From Linnemannia schmuckeri (Eukaryota; Mortierellomycota; Mortierellomycetes; Mortierellales; Mortierellaceae), in the NCBI GenBank assembly GCA_029449235.1, contig JANATG010000003.1, forward strand, positions 3,162,001-3,226,000: 64,000 nt of DNA. Direction: 5' to 3'. A program made the position numbers and the translations under genes. The notes beneath the pieces were generated by a model, which was not told where the DNA came from, made no database searches, and saw nothing but the letters and a program-made list of their open reading frames with translations. This document shows positions 46,001 to 55,029 of this stretch, piece after piece. Every line of letters begins with the position of its first letter. The first letter of the stretch is position 1.

Positions 46001-46694
46001 ATAACAGGATTGGGTCATAGTGTCGAGTCGGACTATCGGCAAGGTCGTGTTGTCTCGCTACCTCGAATCGTGGCGGACAGGTGTGTCGTGGACAGTGCTT
46101 TAACGCAAGACTTGATCAAGGATGCCCTCAGCTCGTTTGAAGAAGGGCGCTACCGCTCGCGGAGACTATACTCAGCCGATGAACAAGGTACATTAAATAA
46201 CTTTTTTCGTTATTTATTTTAATCCACAGGGTTACACTGTTTGGAGGTGCTCGTCGCTTCGAGCGATGTACTAATTCTCATCTCTTTATCATTTTGTTAT
46301 TGTAGACGGGACAAGTTGGCTGCGGTGTATACAAGGCTGTCCAAGGGGTATTCTGGACATTGTGAATTCGAAGGCGTGCCGAGGGGCGATTATGTTTAAT
46401 GACGAGCTCTCAGTTGCTCAATGTCGGGATCTGGTGCAGCAGTTGGCACAATGCACATTTCCGTTCCAATGTGCTCATGGGCGGCCTAGCATTGTGCCGT
46501 TGACCATCTTGGAGAGACCTGAGCTTGGTGCTACGGGAGCGTCAATAGAAGGTTCACAGCAATATGAGCCCGAGCGACCTATACTGTGGAAATATGATGC
46601 TCAAAATGGCGAGCAGACTGCAAAAAGAAGGAGGGGCTTGAGGGCGCGTCGAGCAGGCACTGAGCGTTGGAGTGCGTGGATGCGAGAGAAATGA
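43034..46694 (+). CDS. MLH3: DNA mismatch repair protein MLH3 (MutL homologue, endonuclease type)
   Basis: Nine exons are inferred: 43034-43136, 43273-43461, 43560-43645, 43741-43830, 43922-44452, 44562-44900, 45006-~45139, ~45196-46187 and 46306-46694, about 950 aa. The exon 7/8 junction is the weak point: a GTTTTT donor at 45140, or a 38-nt intron 45135-45172, would both keep frame. The N-terminal GHKL ATPase shows AELIQNSIDAN, DNGDGI, YGFRGEAVAAI and GTTISVRDLFYKFP. The C-terminal nuclease shows DQHAADERVRVE (from 45620), ACRGAIMFNDEL and FQCAHGRPSIVPL. The DQHA(X)2E(X)4E metal motif and these blocks separate it from MLH1 and fit MLH3 best, with PMS1 second. It acts with MLH1 in mismatch repair and meiotic crossover resolution. 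Confidence 0.9.
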
Positions 46695-46735
46695 TGTCTT
46701 TATTTGTACATGTAGTACCAGTAATAAACATGATT

Positions 46736-48826
46736 CTATGCACAACTGTAATACACGCCATGGTTGATCAAAATGGAAGCAAGAGAGGTACTCTGTTCTA
46801 AGGAAGGATTCAGCACCCCCTGGACACAACTGAGATTTGGCCAACTCGAAATCATCCATTGAACGCTTTCCTTATCCAATACTTGCTCGACATCAACGAA
46901 ATTTAGGACCTTCAATTGCTTCAACGACGAAAGTACATCCAGCCCACAAGAGAGGCGGAGATTTAGGCTGTGAAGGTCGTCGAGTCGAGATATGGCATTG
47001 TTCCCGCGGGTTGGGATCCGGAAGATGAGGAGGCGTTCGAGCGCTGGGAGGGTTGCGAGGCGGCCGAAGACGAGGCGTTGGGCTTCTTGCGTTCGGTCTG
47101 TAAATGCTCTTGTTCTTGGGTATTGTGATGGTTCTAGTGTCAGGTCGAGGTATACTTGGAATTCGATGAGATTCTTACAGATCCACGCTCGACCACGTGT
47201 GATGGCGTCGATTGACAAGACATTGGCAGTCAAGGTTGTCAAATTCGGGCAGGTTTCAAGGAGCCCCTGGATCATGGTACTTGTTACACTTGGGCAGCCT
47301 CGTAGGCGGACATGGTTGAGGCTGAGATTGTGATGTTGCTGGAGGGTGGGGACAGCCATGGAATGCATTTTCGCGCCGGAGAGACGGAAGAAGCGGATTT
47401 GGTTATGGGAGGTGATGGAGGAGAGAAGGGTCGAGATGTAGGTTCCTAAGGCGGACATTTCTGTAGGGTCGATTTTCCCGCGGAGCCATTCTGAGAAGCG
47501 GAGGGAGTGGATGTGGGGCCATAGCGTGCGTTGTTGTCGCTGTTGTTGGAGTTTTTGATCGGAGTTGAGGAGCGCTTCTAGGTCCTGTAGAGAGAGGTGA
47601 AAGAGGTCGTGGCGCCATTGGGCGCATGGTGAAGACCAGGCGATGGAGCGGGCTTGTGAGCACTCGACCAGGAACCGGAGCTGGTCCATGAATGAGAATC
47701 CTTGCAGACTCCACATATTGATCTCTTGCGCCATTGGTGGCGTCAATGCCGCCTGGTTTTGCTGATGTTGTTCGTGAAATTGTGGTAAAGGCGGTGGTAA
47801 TGAGGATAGAGGTACTGGATCCTGAGTGTACAGCAGGTTGGCGTGGGTGAGGTCGACGACGACAAGTTTCAAGATCTTGGCTAACCAACAGGCCTTCACG
47901 AACCAGAATCCTGACTCCTTATTGATCGTCATCTGCTTTACTTCTAATAGCTCCAGTCCTGCCATTGCTACTGTTGCCGACATCCTTCGGCCTCCATAGA
48001 GAATTCGCTTCGATTCTAAACGGTCCTGTGCGGCTTCGACGATTGCCTTCCAGACCTCGGCCGAGAAGTGGCTTGTCCGGAACTTTTCGAATGTCCATGA
48101 GACCAACTCTTTGTTGTTCTGGACCAGTTGCACCAATGCCTTCGTGTTGTCTACCGTTGTGTTCGAGTCATCCTCGTCCGGTTCATCTGGCTTGTTATCG
48201 TCCTTTGTGGCAGGATTTCCTCCATTTGGCCTCTTTGTCTTCTTTCTCTTTCCTCCTGCTAACCCTGCTCCTGCTCCTGTTCTTGCTCCGATAATTTTTG
48301 TTGGTGTTGCTACTGCCTTACAGGAAGATTCACCATTGTAAGAGAGGATGATCGCCGTTAAGTGTGTGAACCCGACTGACAAGTACTCGTGCGCAAGACT
48401 GGTCTCTAATCTGAGCCTCCGGACCAAAGGAGCGTACCGGTCCCTCAGCACTATCGGTGTAGGTCGTCTCCCCACCAGCCGTCCGCCATATCGTCGCCCT
48501 TGTTGCCATCTCTTGTCTCCTCCGTTGTTGTCGCCATGGTTATTAGCGTCGTCTTCATTGTCGTCATGCCCGGGAGTTGTATTGCCATCACTGCGACATC
48601 GCTCAAAACCACGTCCATAACCGCTGGTGTTGCTGAAGGATGCACCACAGTGGAGGTCCAAGTTTCGGTACAAGAGCGGAGCAAGACTCGAATGAAAGGA
48701 AGAGCAGACACGGAAACTTGTTACGAGGTCTTGTCGTGGGAGGTATTCGCCTATTCTGTGCAGGATTTCCGGGACCTCGAGGGCTAAGTGATGTTGGTGA
48801 TGGTGGTGATGATTGTGGGAGAACAT
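46736..48826 (-). CDS. F-box/LRR-type protein, intact (696 aa)
   Basis: This is a single exon from the His-rich start MFSHNHHHHHQHH. The F-box is at residues ~16-55 (LEVPEILHRIGEYLPRQDL, VTSFRVCSSFHSSLAPLLY). A low-complexity Asp/Asn/Gly segment (~80-110) and a basic/acidic linker (GGKRKKTKRPNGG ... PDEPDEDDSNTT) follow. LRR-like strands include VRLRGCPSVTSTMIQGLLET, CPNLTTLTANVLSID and LKQLKVLNFVDVEQVL, with the typical ending VQWMISSWPNLSCVQG. It shares subfamily features (RGRAWICKNL, FGRL..LPALE) with the F-box gene at 58223-59941. It is predicted to be an SCF substrate receptor. Its stop lies 41 bp from the MLH3 stop, tail-to-tail. Confidence 0.87.
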   Translation of the reverse strand: MFSHNHHHHHQHHLALEVPEILHRIGEYLPRQDLVTSFRVCSSFHSSLAPLLYRNLDLHCGASFSNTSGYGRGFERCRSDGNTTPGHDDNEDDANNHGDNNGGDKRWQQGRRYGGRLVGRRPTPIVLRDRYAPLVRRLRLETSLAHEYLSVGFTHLTAIILSYNGESSCKAVATPTKIIGARTGAGAGLAGGKRKKTKRPNGGNPATKDDNKPDEPDEDDSNTTVDNTKALVQLVQNNKELVSWTFEKFRTSHFSAEVWKAIVEAAQDRLESKRILYGGRRMSATVAMAGLELLEVKQMTINKESGFWFVKACWLAKILKLVVVDLTHANLLYTQDPVPLSSLPPPLPQFHEQHQQNQAALTPPMAQEINMWSLQGFSFMDQLRFLVECSQARSIAWSSPCAQWRHDLFHLSLQDLEALLNSDQKLQQQRQQRTLWPHIHSLRFSEWLRGKIDPTEMSALGTYISTLLSSITSHNQIRFFRLSGAKMHSMAVPTLQQHHNLSLNHVRLRGCPSVTSTMIQGLLETCPNLTTLTANVLSIDAITRGRAWICKNLIEFQVYLDLTLEPSQYPRTRAFTDRTQEAQRLVFGRLATLPALERLLIFRIPTRGNNAISRLDDLHSLNLRLSCGLDVLSSLKQLKVLNFVDVEQVLDKESVQWMISSWPNLSCVQGVLNPSLEQSTSLASILINHGVYYSCA

Positions 48827-49471
48827 TGCAAGAGAAAGAGAGGCAGGCAGGTTGTTGATGGCTGTTGGCGGTGTATAAATGAGTTTGCTTTTTTTTTTTT
48901 TTCCTTGTGGAAGAGTGTTTGTGAGCGGGTGTGTGTGGGGGAAGGATGGTCGTGGGAAGTGAGAAGTGAGCGAATGGAAGAAGAAAGGTGTGTGAAACAG
49001 GTTACTCTCAGGGGGGTAGCGGAGAAAGGTGGGTTTGCTGAAGAGAGAAAAAGTACCTTTTCAAGCGGTCCCGTGGGCATGCACGGACCTCTGTTGAACC
49101 TCTACTCCACTCCTCCGCTACGCACTTTACCATACCATACCATACCATACCATACCATACCATACCATACCATAACCGCACACCATACACCAAAAGGGGA
49201 AGAAAAGGGGTAGGCAGCCAATGGGATGAACATTTTTTTATTTGTTCGACTGGTTGTGTATGTTCGTGTTGTGAGCAGGGTTTTGTGTTTTCGGCAAAGC
49301 AAAAACGGAACCACAAAAGACACACTAATTGGGCGTCAGTAGAAGTGAAATAAGGAAATAAGGTTGCAACGTATACAAGAAGGGTAGGGAGAGAAGTAGA
49401 CGACGAACACAAACACAACACGAACATTTACAGACGACCTTACTACATAAAACAAACAAAAAATAAGGCGT
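48827..49471. other. Intergenic with microsatellite
   Basis: This is the promoter side of the F-box gene and the 3' side of the ArsC-like gene. Apart from the CATAC array and an A/T run near 48890, nothing was recognised. Confidence 0.45.
49128..49174. repeat. (CATAC)n pentanucleotide microsatellite
   Basis: Eight perfect CATAC units (49131-49170) plus partial units at both ends. Confidence 0.95.
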
Positions 49472-49897
49472 TCAATAGTTGTTCTGAGCAATAAAGTCCT
49501 TGACGCGCTGCTCAATCTCATCCCTCACCAGTCGCGCCTCCTCCACAGACCTGTCCTTAGGCTCCTTCAGAACCCACTCCACAATCTCCACCCCATCAAC
49601 ATGGGGTAAGGCGTCGGGCGCACACCCTATCGTCACAATTGTGCCAACAGTCTGAACCAGCTCGACTGTCAACTTGATAGGGACAACGTTTGTCAGATCG
49701 AACCCCTTTTCGAGCATGATCTCGCGGACGGTTGGGTGGATACTTGAGGAAGGGGTCGTGCCCGCGGAGATGGCTTTGAGGGAGGAGGAGGGCTGGGTCT
49801 TGTAGTTATTGAAGAATGCCTGTGCCATTTGCGACTTGCCGGCGTTGTGGGGGCAGATGAACATGATGTCGGATTTGGTGGTAGGTGGGATTGTCAT
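49472..49897 (-). CDS. ArsC/LMW-PTP-like protein with altered active site
   Basis: A 141-aa single exon, started at 49897 (MTIPPTTKSDIMF) where homology to the neighbour begins and about 120 bp after a TATA box; the longer upstream frame looks like leader. The fold is that of thioredoxin-type arsenate reductases. The P-loop reads FICPHNAGKSQM, so the CX5R arginine is Lys (residue 21). The second region reads GCAPDALP where the paralogue has GCGETCP, so one resolving cysteine is lost. The general-acid Asp-Pro (EDPK in the paralogue) is Glu-Pro (KEPK). The rest is well conserved (ISAGT, HPTVREIM, VEEARLVRDEIEQRV), so it is not obviously decaying. It is possibly a pseudo-enzyme or one with a new substrate. 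Confidence 0.8.
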   Translation of the reverse strand: MTIPPTTKSDIMFICPHNAGKSQMAQAFFNNYKTQPSSSLKAISAGTTPSSSIHPTVREIMLEKGFDLTNVVPIKLTVELVQTVGTIVTIGCAPDALPHVDGVEIVEWVLKEPKDRSVEEARLVRDEIEQRVKDFIAQNNY

Positions 49898-50521
49898 TTT
49901 TTTTTGTAGCTGGGTGAATGAGTGAGTGAGTGGAAAGACGGGAGTATGAGATGCAAGAAGGTCGGTTAAAATGGTGTAGCGAGTTGGATTTGTAAAATAT
50001 GAAGGCGAGCTTGTATACTTTTTTATACAAAAAAACTCGTGATTGCAAGCCAACCGGACAACGAGCGGTCTAGAACGTGAAAATAGGACACAAAATCAAA
50101 AGAGCAAAGAACAAAGAAACTGTTGAAGAAAAAGTAGTGCCTAGAACAAGTTTACTTTGTCAATTGATTATTTAAAGATCTACGTTTAGCGACAACAAAA
50201 AAGACGCCATCGAAGGAATCGAAGCATGAGAGAAACAAAAGGAAAAAGAGATCTTTTTCTTCTTTTGCGTTGAAAAAGTACACTACCGGCAGTTATTAAC
50301 ATATTCATTCACATCCAACAACTTCGTTTTTACACAGTGCGTTGGACTGTCCCTGTCGCTGCATTAGGATTTGAACGTGAAGAGAAGGGGCGATTACACC
50401 ATTCATACTAGAGTTTTTGTTATGCACATATAGGAAAAGATAAAAAGGCAATCTTGCACACACAGACAAGTTTATTTCAATACAGTTCGAATAGATACAA
50501 GAAAAAGAGGCATATAAAATA
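49898..50521. other. Spacer between the two ArsC-like genes
   Basis: It contains the TATA-type promoter of the downstream paralogue and A+T-rich sequence. No other feature was seen. Confidence 0.5.
50021..50027 (-). promoter_or_regulatory. TATA box of ArsC-like gene 1
   Basis: TATAAAA on the minus strand, about 124 bp upstream of the chosen ATG (49897). A TATA box also precedes the paralogue at a similar distance, supporting both start choices. Confidence 0.45.
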
Positions 50522-50917
50522 TCAGTAGTTGTTCTCAGAAATAAACACCTTGATACGCTGCTCAATCGCATCCCGGATCACACGCGCCTCCTCTACAGAC
50601 TTGTTCTTGGGATCCTCAATCGCCCAATCGATAATCTTGACACCAGGAACAAACGGACACGTCTCGCCACACCCCATCGTTACAATCGTACTAACAGTCT
50701 GGGCCAGCTCGGTCGTCAGTTTAACCGGAGTGATGTTGGTCAAGTCGATACCAATCTCGGACATGATCTCGCGGACGACTGGGTGGACCTCCGTGGCGGG
50801 GTTGGTGCCTGCAGAGATACCCTTGATGGAGGGATGAGTTTTGTGTCTGTTGAAGAATGCGGCTGCCATTTGGGATCGGCCGGCGTTGTGGACGCATGCG
50901 AACATGATATCGGACAT
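50522..50917 (-). CDS. Arsenate reductase, bacterial-type (LMW-PTP/ArsC family)
   Basis: A 131-aa single exon, started at 50917 (MSDIMFACVH) where the beta-strand leading into the P-loop begins; the frame extends upstream but reads as leader. It has CVHNAGRSQMAAAFF (Cys8, Arg14, CX5R), SAGTNPATEVHPVV, TMGCGETCPFVPG (Cys83 and Cys87), and WAIEDPKNKSVEEARVIRD (Asp102-Pro). The set of one nucleophilic and two resolving cysteines matches thioredoxin-coupled arsenate reductases, which reduce arsenate to arsenite in the cytosol. Most studied fungi use the unrelated Cdc25-like Acr2 instead. No arsenite efflux gene is in the window. A degenerate paralogue follows downstream in the same orientation. 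Confidence 0.88.
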   Translation of the reverse strand: MSDIMFACVHNAGRSQMAAAFFNRHKTHPSIKGISAGTNPATEVHPVVREIMSEIGIDLTNITPVKLTTELAQTVSTIVTMGCGETCPFVPGVKIIDWAIEDPKNKSVEEARVIRDAIEQRIKVFISENNY

Positions 50918-51058
50918 GATGGTAGTTTCTTTATGGCGTGATGTCGAGAGATGAATATAGTGGAGGAGTGGAAGGAAGGGAGAATCGAGTTTTAGGGAGG
51001 ATTGTTGACGGGAGGGTTGATGGGATGCAGAGTGAATTCGTCGTTGTTTTTGCTCGCT

Positions 51059-51065
51059 CTTTATA
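51059..51065 (-). promoter_or_regulatory. TATA box of arsenate reductase gene
   Basis: TATAAAG on the minus strand, about 143 bp upstream of the ATG at 50917. Confidence 0.45.
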
Positions 51066-51883
51066 CAGTTTTCAAAAAAAACCCTTTCCACTCCAGACCA
51101 TGACGAAAAATAACCAAAGAAGAAACAAGGACCAATGAAGCAGGCATCCGCCAAGAATGAGTACCTTTTTGGTTAAATATCCAGGACCAAAAGAAGTACG
51201 AAAAGAAAAAGAAATGGGAAAGAAAAATCAAAGGAGGCGATTCTTTTTATCTTCTTTTTTTTATCCTTAAGAGAGAGTACCTTACTGGTTAAAGAAGATT
51301 ATGATCTAAGCCTGTGCAATTGGATTTTTACCTTTTCTGGTTGCAACAACAAACAACAACAATCTTGTTCAAGAGGAACGAAGCACACACACACACGCAG
51401 ACACGTCATTAGCGCAATGCCCTATGAGAGGATTCAAAAGGCTCTTTTTGACTGGCTGATTATCGATAGAGGTGGAAACATGGATATTCAGGCACCATCA
51501 GCACAGTCAGTCTCATCGATACACTGTATCTCTTTCACACTGCCACCGCCACAACTGCAGAAGAGCCGATACATCACCGATCATCGGGCATGCCGTCCTT
51601 TTTGTGTCCTTCATTTGTGTTGCTCACTTGTCACGCTGCATATTTCGACTCTTCTTCTGTTCTCCTCCTTTTCCCGGGTATCCATCATCTACGCCACACC
51701 ACGCCCACGCCACTCCGTCCTGTTGCTTATTTCAGCCGCGCCCCCCGGTCAATTTATGCTATATAACACCACCTCTTTTTCCTCATCCTTTCACTTTCTG
51801 TCTAATCTGCTCTTTCTTACTCCTCACTTCTGACATCACACTTTCCTTTACTTTCCTTCCTTTTACTCTCATCCTTTGCAACA
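51066..51883. other. Divergent intergenic region and F-box copy 1 leader
   Basis: The right part (about 51490-51883) is a C/T/A-rich leader. It resembles, with many changes, the sequence upstream of F-box copy 2 (54615-55029): both share GCATATTTCGAC and CTGACATCACACT. The tandem duplication therefore included several hundred bp of upstream DNA. Confidence 0.5.
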
Positions 51884-54396
51884 ATGCCTCCGCATTCGCA
51901 TCTAAATGCCATGGAACGAGCCTTCAATCTCCCAGAACTGATGACCATTCTCGGGACCTATCTCCCACAAGAAGATCTATACGCATGCACTCTGGTCAAC
52001 CGTCAATGGCACGATACTTTCATTCCCATCCTTTGGCATACCATCGACGATAAGACAGGCTCCTGGTCTGATATCCTGCGATACTACGACGACTATACTT
52101 GCCACTATGGGTTCGACAAACAATGGCTCCACGGCATCTTCCGCAAGTACGGACATCATATCCGTCACCTCAGCGCCGAATGGGCGCCCATTATTATTGC
52201 TGCCAACGATAGCGGTGTCTGTACCAACCTCCTTTCGTTCAAGACCAATAATGTTGGCAGGAAAATGACAGACAGGCAGTTATGGAAGAACGCGCAGGGT
52301 CCGCCTCCTCCTCCTCCTCCTCCCTTCGATGAATTTTTAACTCCCCCGCCGATTTTTGTCATGAGTCATTTTAATCCCCCTCCTTTCTACCAGCCTGTTT
52401 TTGGCACGACTACTCAAAGACCTATCTCAGGATCTTCCTCTCAGCCTGCTTCTGCTTCCTCCTCTACTACTATTATACCACAAGCGTCCGCCTCCGCTTA
52501 CTATCCATCCCTAACCTCAACATTACCCATGGCATCACCCCTAACCTCAACATTACCCACGGCATCACCCCCCTTCCTCGACCTAGCGCCCCCATCCGCC
52601 CGTGAGACCGCCAAACGCCGACGAGGTGTCAAACAAGTGATCGACCCCAACAAAGGTCACACACTCCTCCAACAGCATCTCGACTTCGACCCAGAGCGCT
52701 ACCATCCCGTCTTTAGACTCATCTCGCGCACAATGCTGAACGTCTTCCATGTCCCCAACCTGTCGTGGATGTCTCTCGGTGGATACGAGACTTCCAGCAA
52801 AATTGATCAGGATTGGGAAGTCCATCAACATATCTGGCTTTTGGTTCAATCTAATTTGAGGTCACTTCGGTGTCTGGTGCTGGATAAGGATATTAATTAC
52901 AGGGCTCCGATGGCAAAAGGCGAGTTTTTTATACGACACTAGGACAGGCTCAAAACTTGGCCGAATTAGACACGCCTCAGAGTTATATCTCGCTCCCGCG
53001 CCTTTTGGACTTGGTACCCAGTCTGCAGAGACTTACTACGCTTGGGCAAATGGACTTCCGGGCATTTGCAGAGGAGGAGCAACAACGACGACGACAGCAG
53101 CAAGCCCAGCACCAACCGAGATGGCCCAACTTTCGTGGACTTAAGCATGAGCAGACCGTTAACAACAATGAGCTTCTCTGGTTGCTCCTTTGCTTTCCGG
53201 ACCTAGAGGACCTTGAGGTGGAATGGGATTACCGTCGTGAGCATCTTCGATATGGACAAGAGCTCAACCTCTCCAAGACCTACAGCGAGATCGATCCCTC
53301 CACTTGGCTCGACATGAAGGCCATCCTCCTCGAAACGACCCGGCAACAACCTCTCAAACTGAAACGACTCCACTTGAAATTGTCCCAATACGCCGACCCG
53401 CTCCTCCCAGTCCTGCTCCCGTACCTTCCATCGCTCACAGAACTGATCCTCCCGCACTTGGACCGCGAGATTGCAAACGCCCTGGTCACCCACTGCCCCG
53501 GTTTGCAAATATTCCGGATCGACAAGGAGTCGCGCAGCTATTTCCGTCGCCCCAGGGAATCGAGCCTAAATTGGACACCAGACCTCAATATTGCGAATAT
53601 TCTGCTGGCGAACTGTCGGGATCTGCGGGTCTTTGAGGGGCCGGAACATATGATTGAGATTGAGACGCTTTATAACCAACATCCTTGGGCTTGTGGATCG
53701 AAGTTGGAGGTTCTGCGAGTTCAGTTTGGGGGGTTTGAGAAGTTGGATGATGATGAGCAGCTAGCCCTCGAGACTGGATCCCTTCAGTCCCAAGAACTCG
53801 TCTTTAACGACCATGATGGCGACAATAAGAGCAAATACAACAACACCCCCGACGATGTAGATGAGGACAAAGACGTGGGCGGCAAGATTGAGCATGACAT
53901 TAGGATGGCCGTCCTTCGAGAGAAATACGAACATTCCAAATCCCAACACATCCTCTTTACAACACTTGGACAATTCCACAACCTCCGCATCCTCGATCTC
54001 GGCCCCTTCTCCATGTCCGTTGACTACCATCCACCCGCTACCACCAATGAGCAACAAGGACAACAGCAACAGCTAATCGATGAAGCCGACCACCACGTCA
54101 TCGTCGTCCCGGGAACCCCATCCCTAACCCTGGAATACGGCCTCTCTCAGCTTTCCACCCTACAGAACCTCCGTGTTCTCAACTTTGAAGCCGTCGACCA
54201 TCGGCTCGAGAAGAAGGATGTGATCTGGTTGGCAACCCACCTGAAAGGGTTGAGGCATGTGTATGGTCTGCATGTACCTAAGTTCACGGATTATCCAAGG
54301 TCGTATCAGGCCAGTTTGGATTATCGACGGACAATGTTGAGGACAGAGTTCAAGAAACATAAGGCGATTGTTCGACATGATAACGAGCGCATGTAG
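51884..54396 (+). pseudogene. Tandem F-box gene, copy 1, with a single 1-nt frameshift
   Basis: The frame from 51884 (MPPHSHLNAMERAFNLPELM) holds an F-box (LPQEDLYACTLVNRQWHDTF), a Pro/Ser-rich linker and the start of the LRR part. It ends at a TAG at 52940. The frame from about 52935 continues GQAQNLAELD ... PRLLDLVPSLQRL and runs to 54396 with LRR blocks (LEDLEVEWDY, LKLKRLHLKLSQ, LTELILPHLDRE, LRVLNFEAVDHRLEKKDV). Alignment with copy 2 shows the cause: a T run of 6 at 52925-52930 where one more T restores a continuous frame (FFYTTLGQAQ). The rest is open, so it is either a very young pseudogene or a base error. Without the lesion it would be about 837 aa. Confidence 0.8.
52025..52163 (+). 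repeat. 139-bp tract nearly identical to 55171-55309
   Basis: There is one mismatch (52051) over 139 bp of coding sequence, including all other third positions. Immediately before and after, the two copies differ at many sites. Confidence 0.85.
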
Positions 54397-55029
54397 TTAG
54401 TTACTGTAATAGGATCGGGAGGATTCCGCAATGCAAAATAAAAAAGGAATTCTTTTTTTCGCCTCTCATTTTGAACAAACCCTTTGCTATTCTGATCGCG
54501 AATGCAAACAGCCATTTTATGAGGACAGGAAATCTTATGATGCATACACAATTTTCTGTATGAAGACCGAGACCACATTTTTTGCCAATGGATTGATTGA
54601 AGTGAAACATGTAGATCCAGACACCATCCCATCACTCACTCCGCAACGGTGTCTCGCACCGCCACCGCCGCCATCATTGAAACAAACCCAAGACAAGAAT
54701 GGACGCATTGCACACACACGCGCCGTTCTTTTCTCCTTTTTTGTGTTTGCCACGCCGCATATTTCGACGCCTGAGTAGTTTCTAATTTTTTTTTTTACTT
54801 CTTTCCTGGGTGTTGGTCAATCAGCTACGCCACCCTGTTGCTTATTATTTACTACCACGCCTCTAACATTTGTTTAAAACATCCCCCAACTCTTTTCTAG
54901 GCAACGCATACTTTACTTCCTTTCCTTCCCTCATCACTCTTCCCACTCTCCCTTTCTCATCCTTCCACACTTACAAACTCCTGACATCACACTCAACCTT
55001 CCTTTCCTTTACTCTCATTCATCGCAATA
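54397..55029 (+). other. Intergenic/leader between F-box copies
   Basis: Only leader-like C/T/A-rich sequence homologous to that upstream of copy 1 is seen. No separate gene. Confidence 0.5.

Noticed and set aside
48500..48787. Plus-strand Val/Ser-rich frame
   Set aside because: Antisense of the Asp/Asn/Gly-rich segment of the intact F-box gene.
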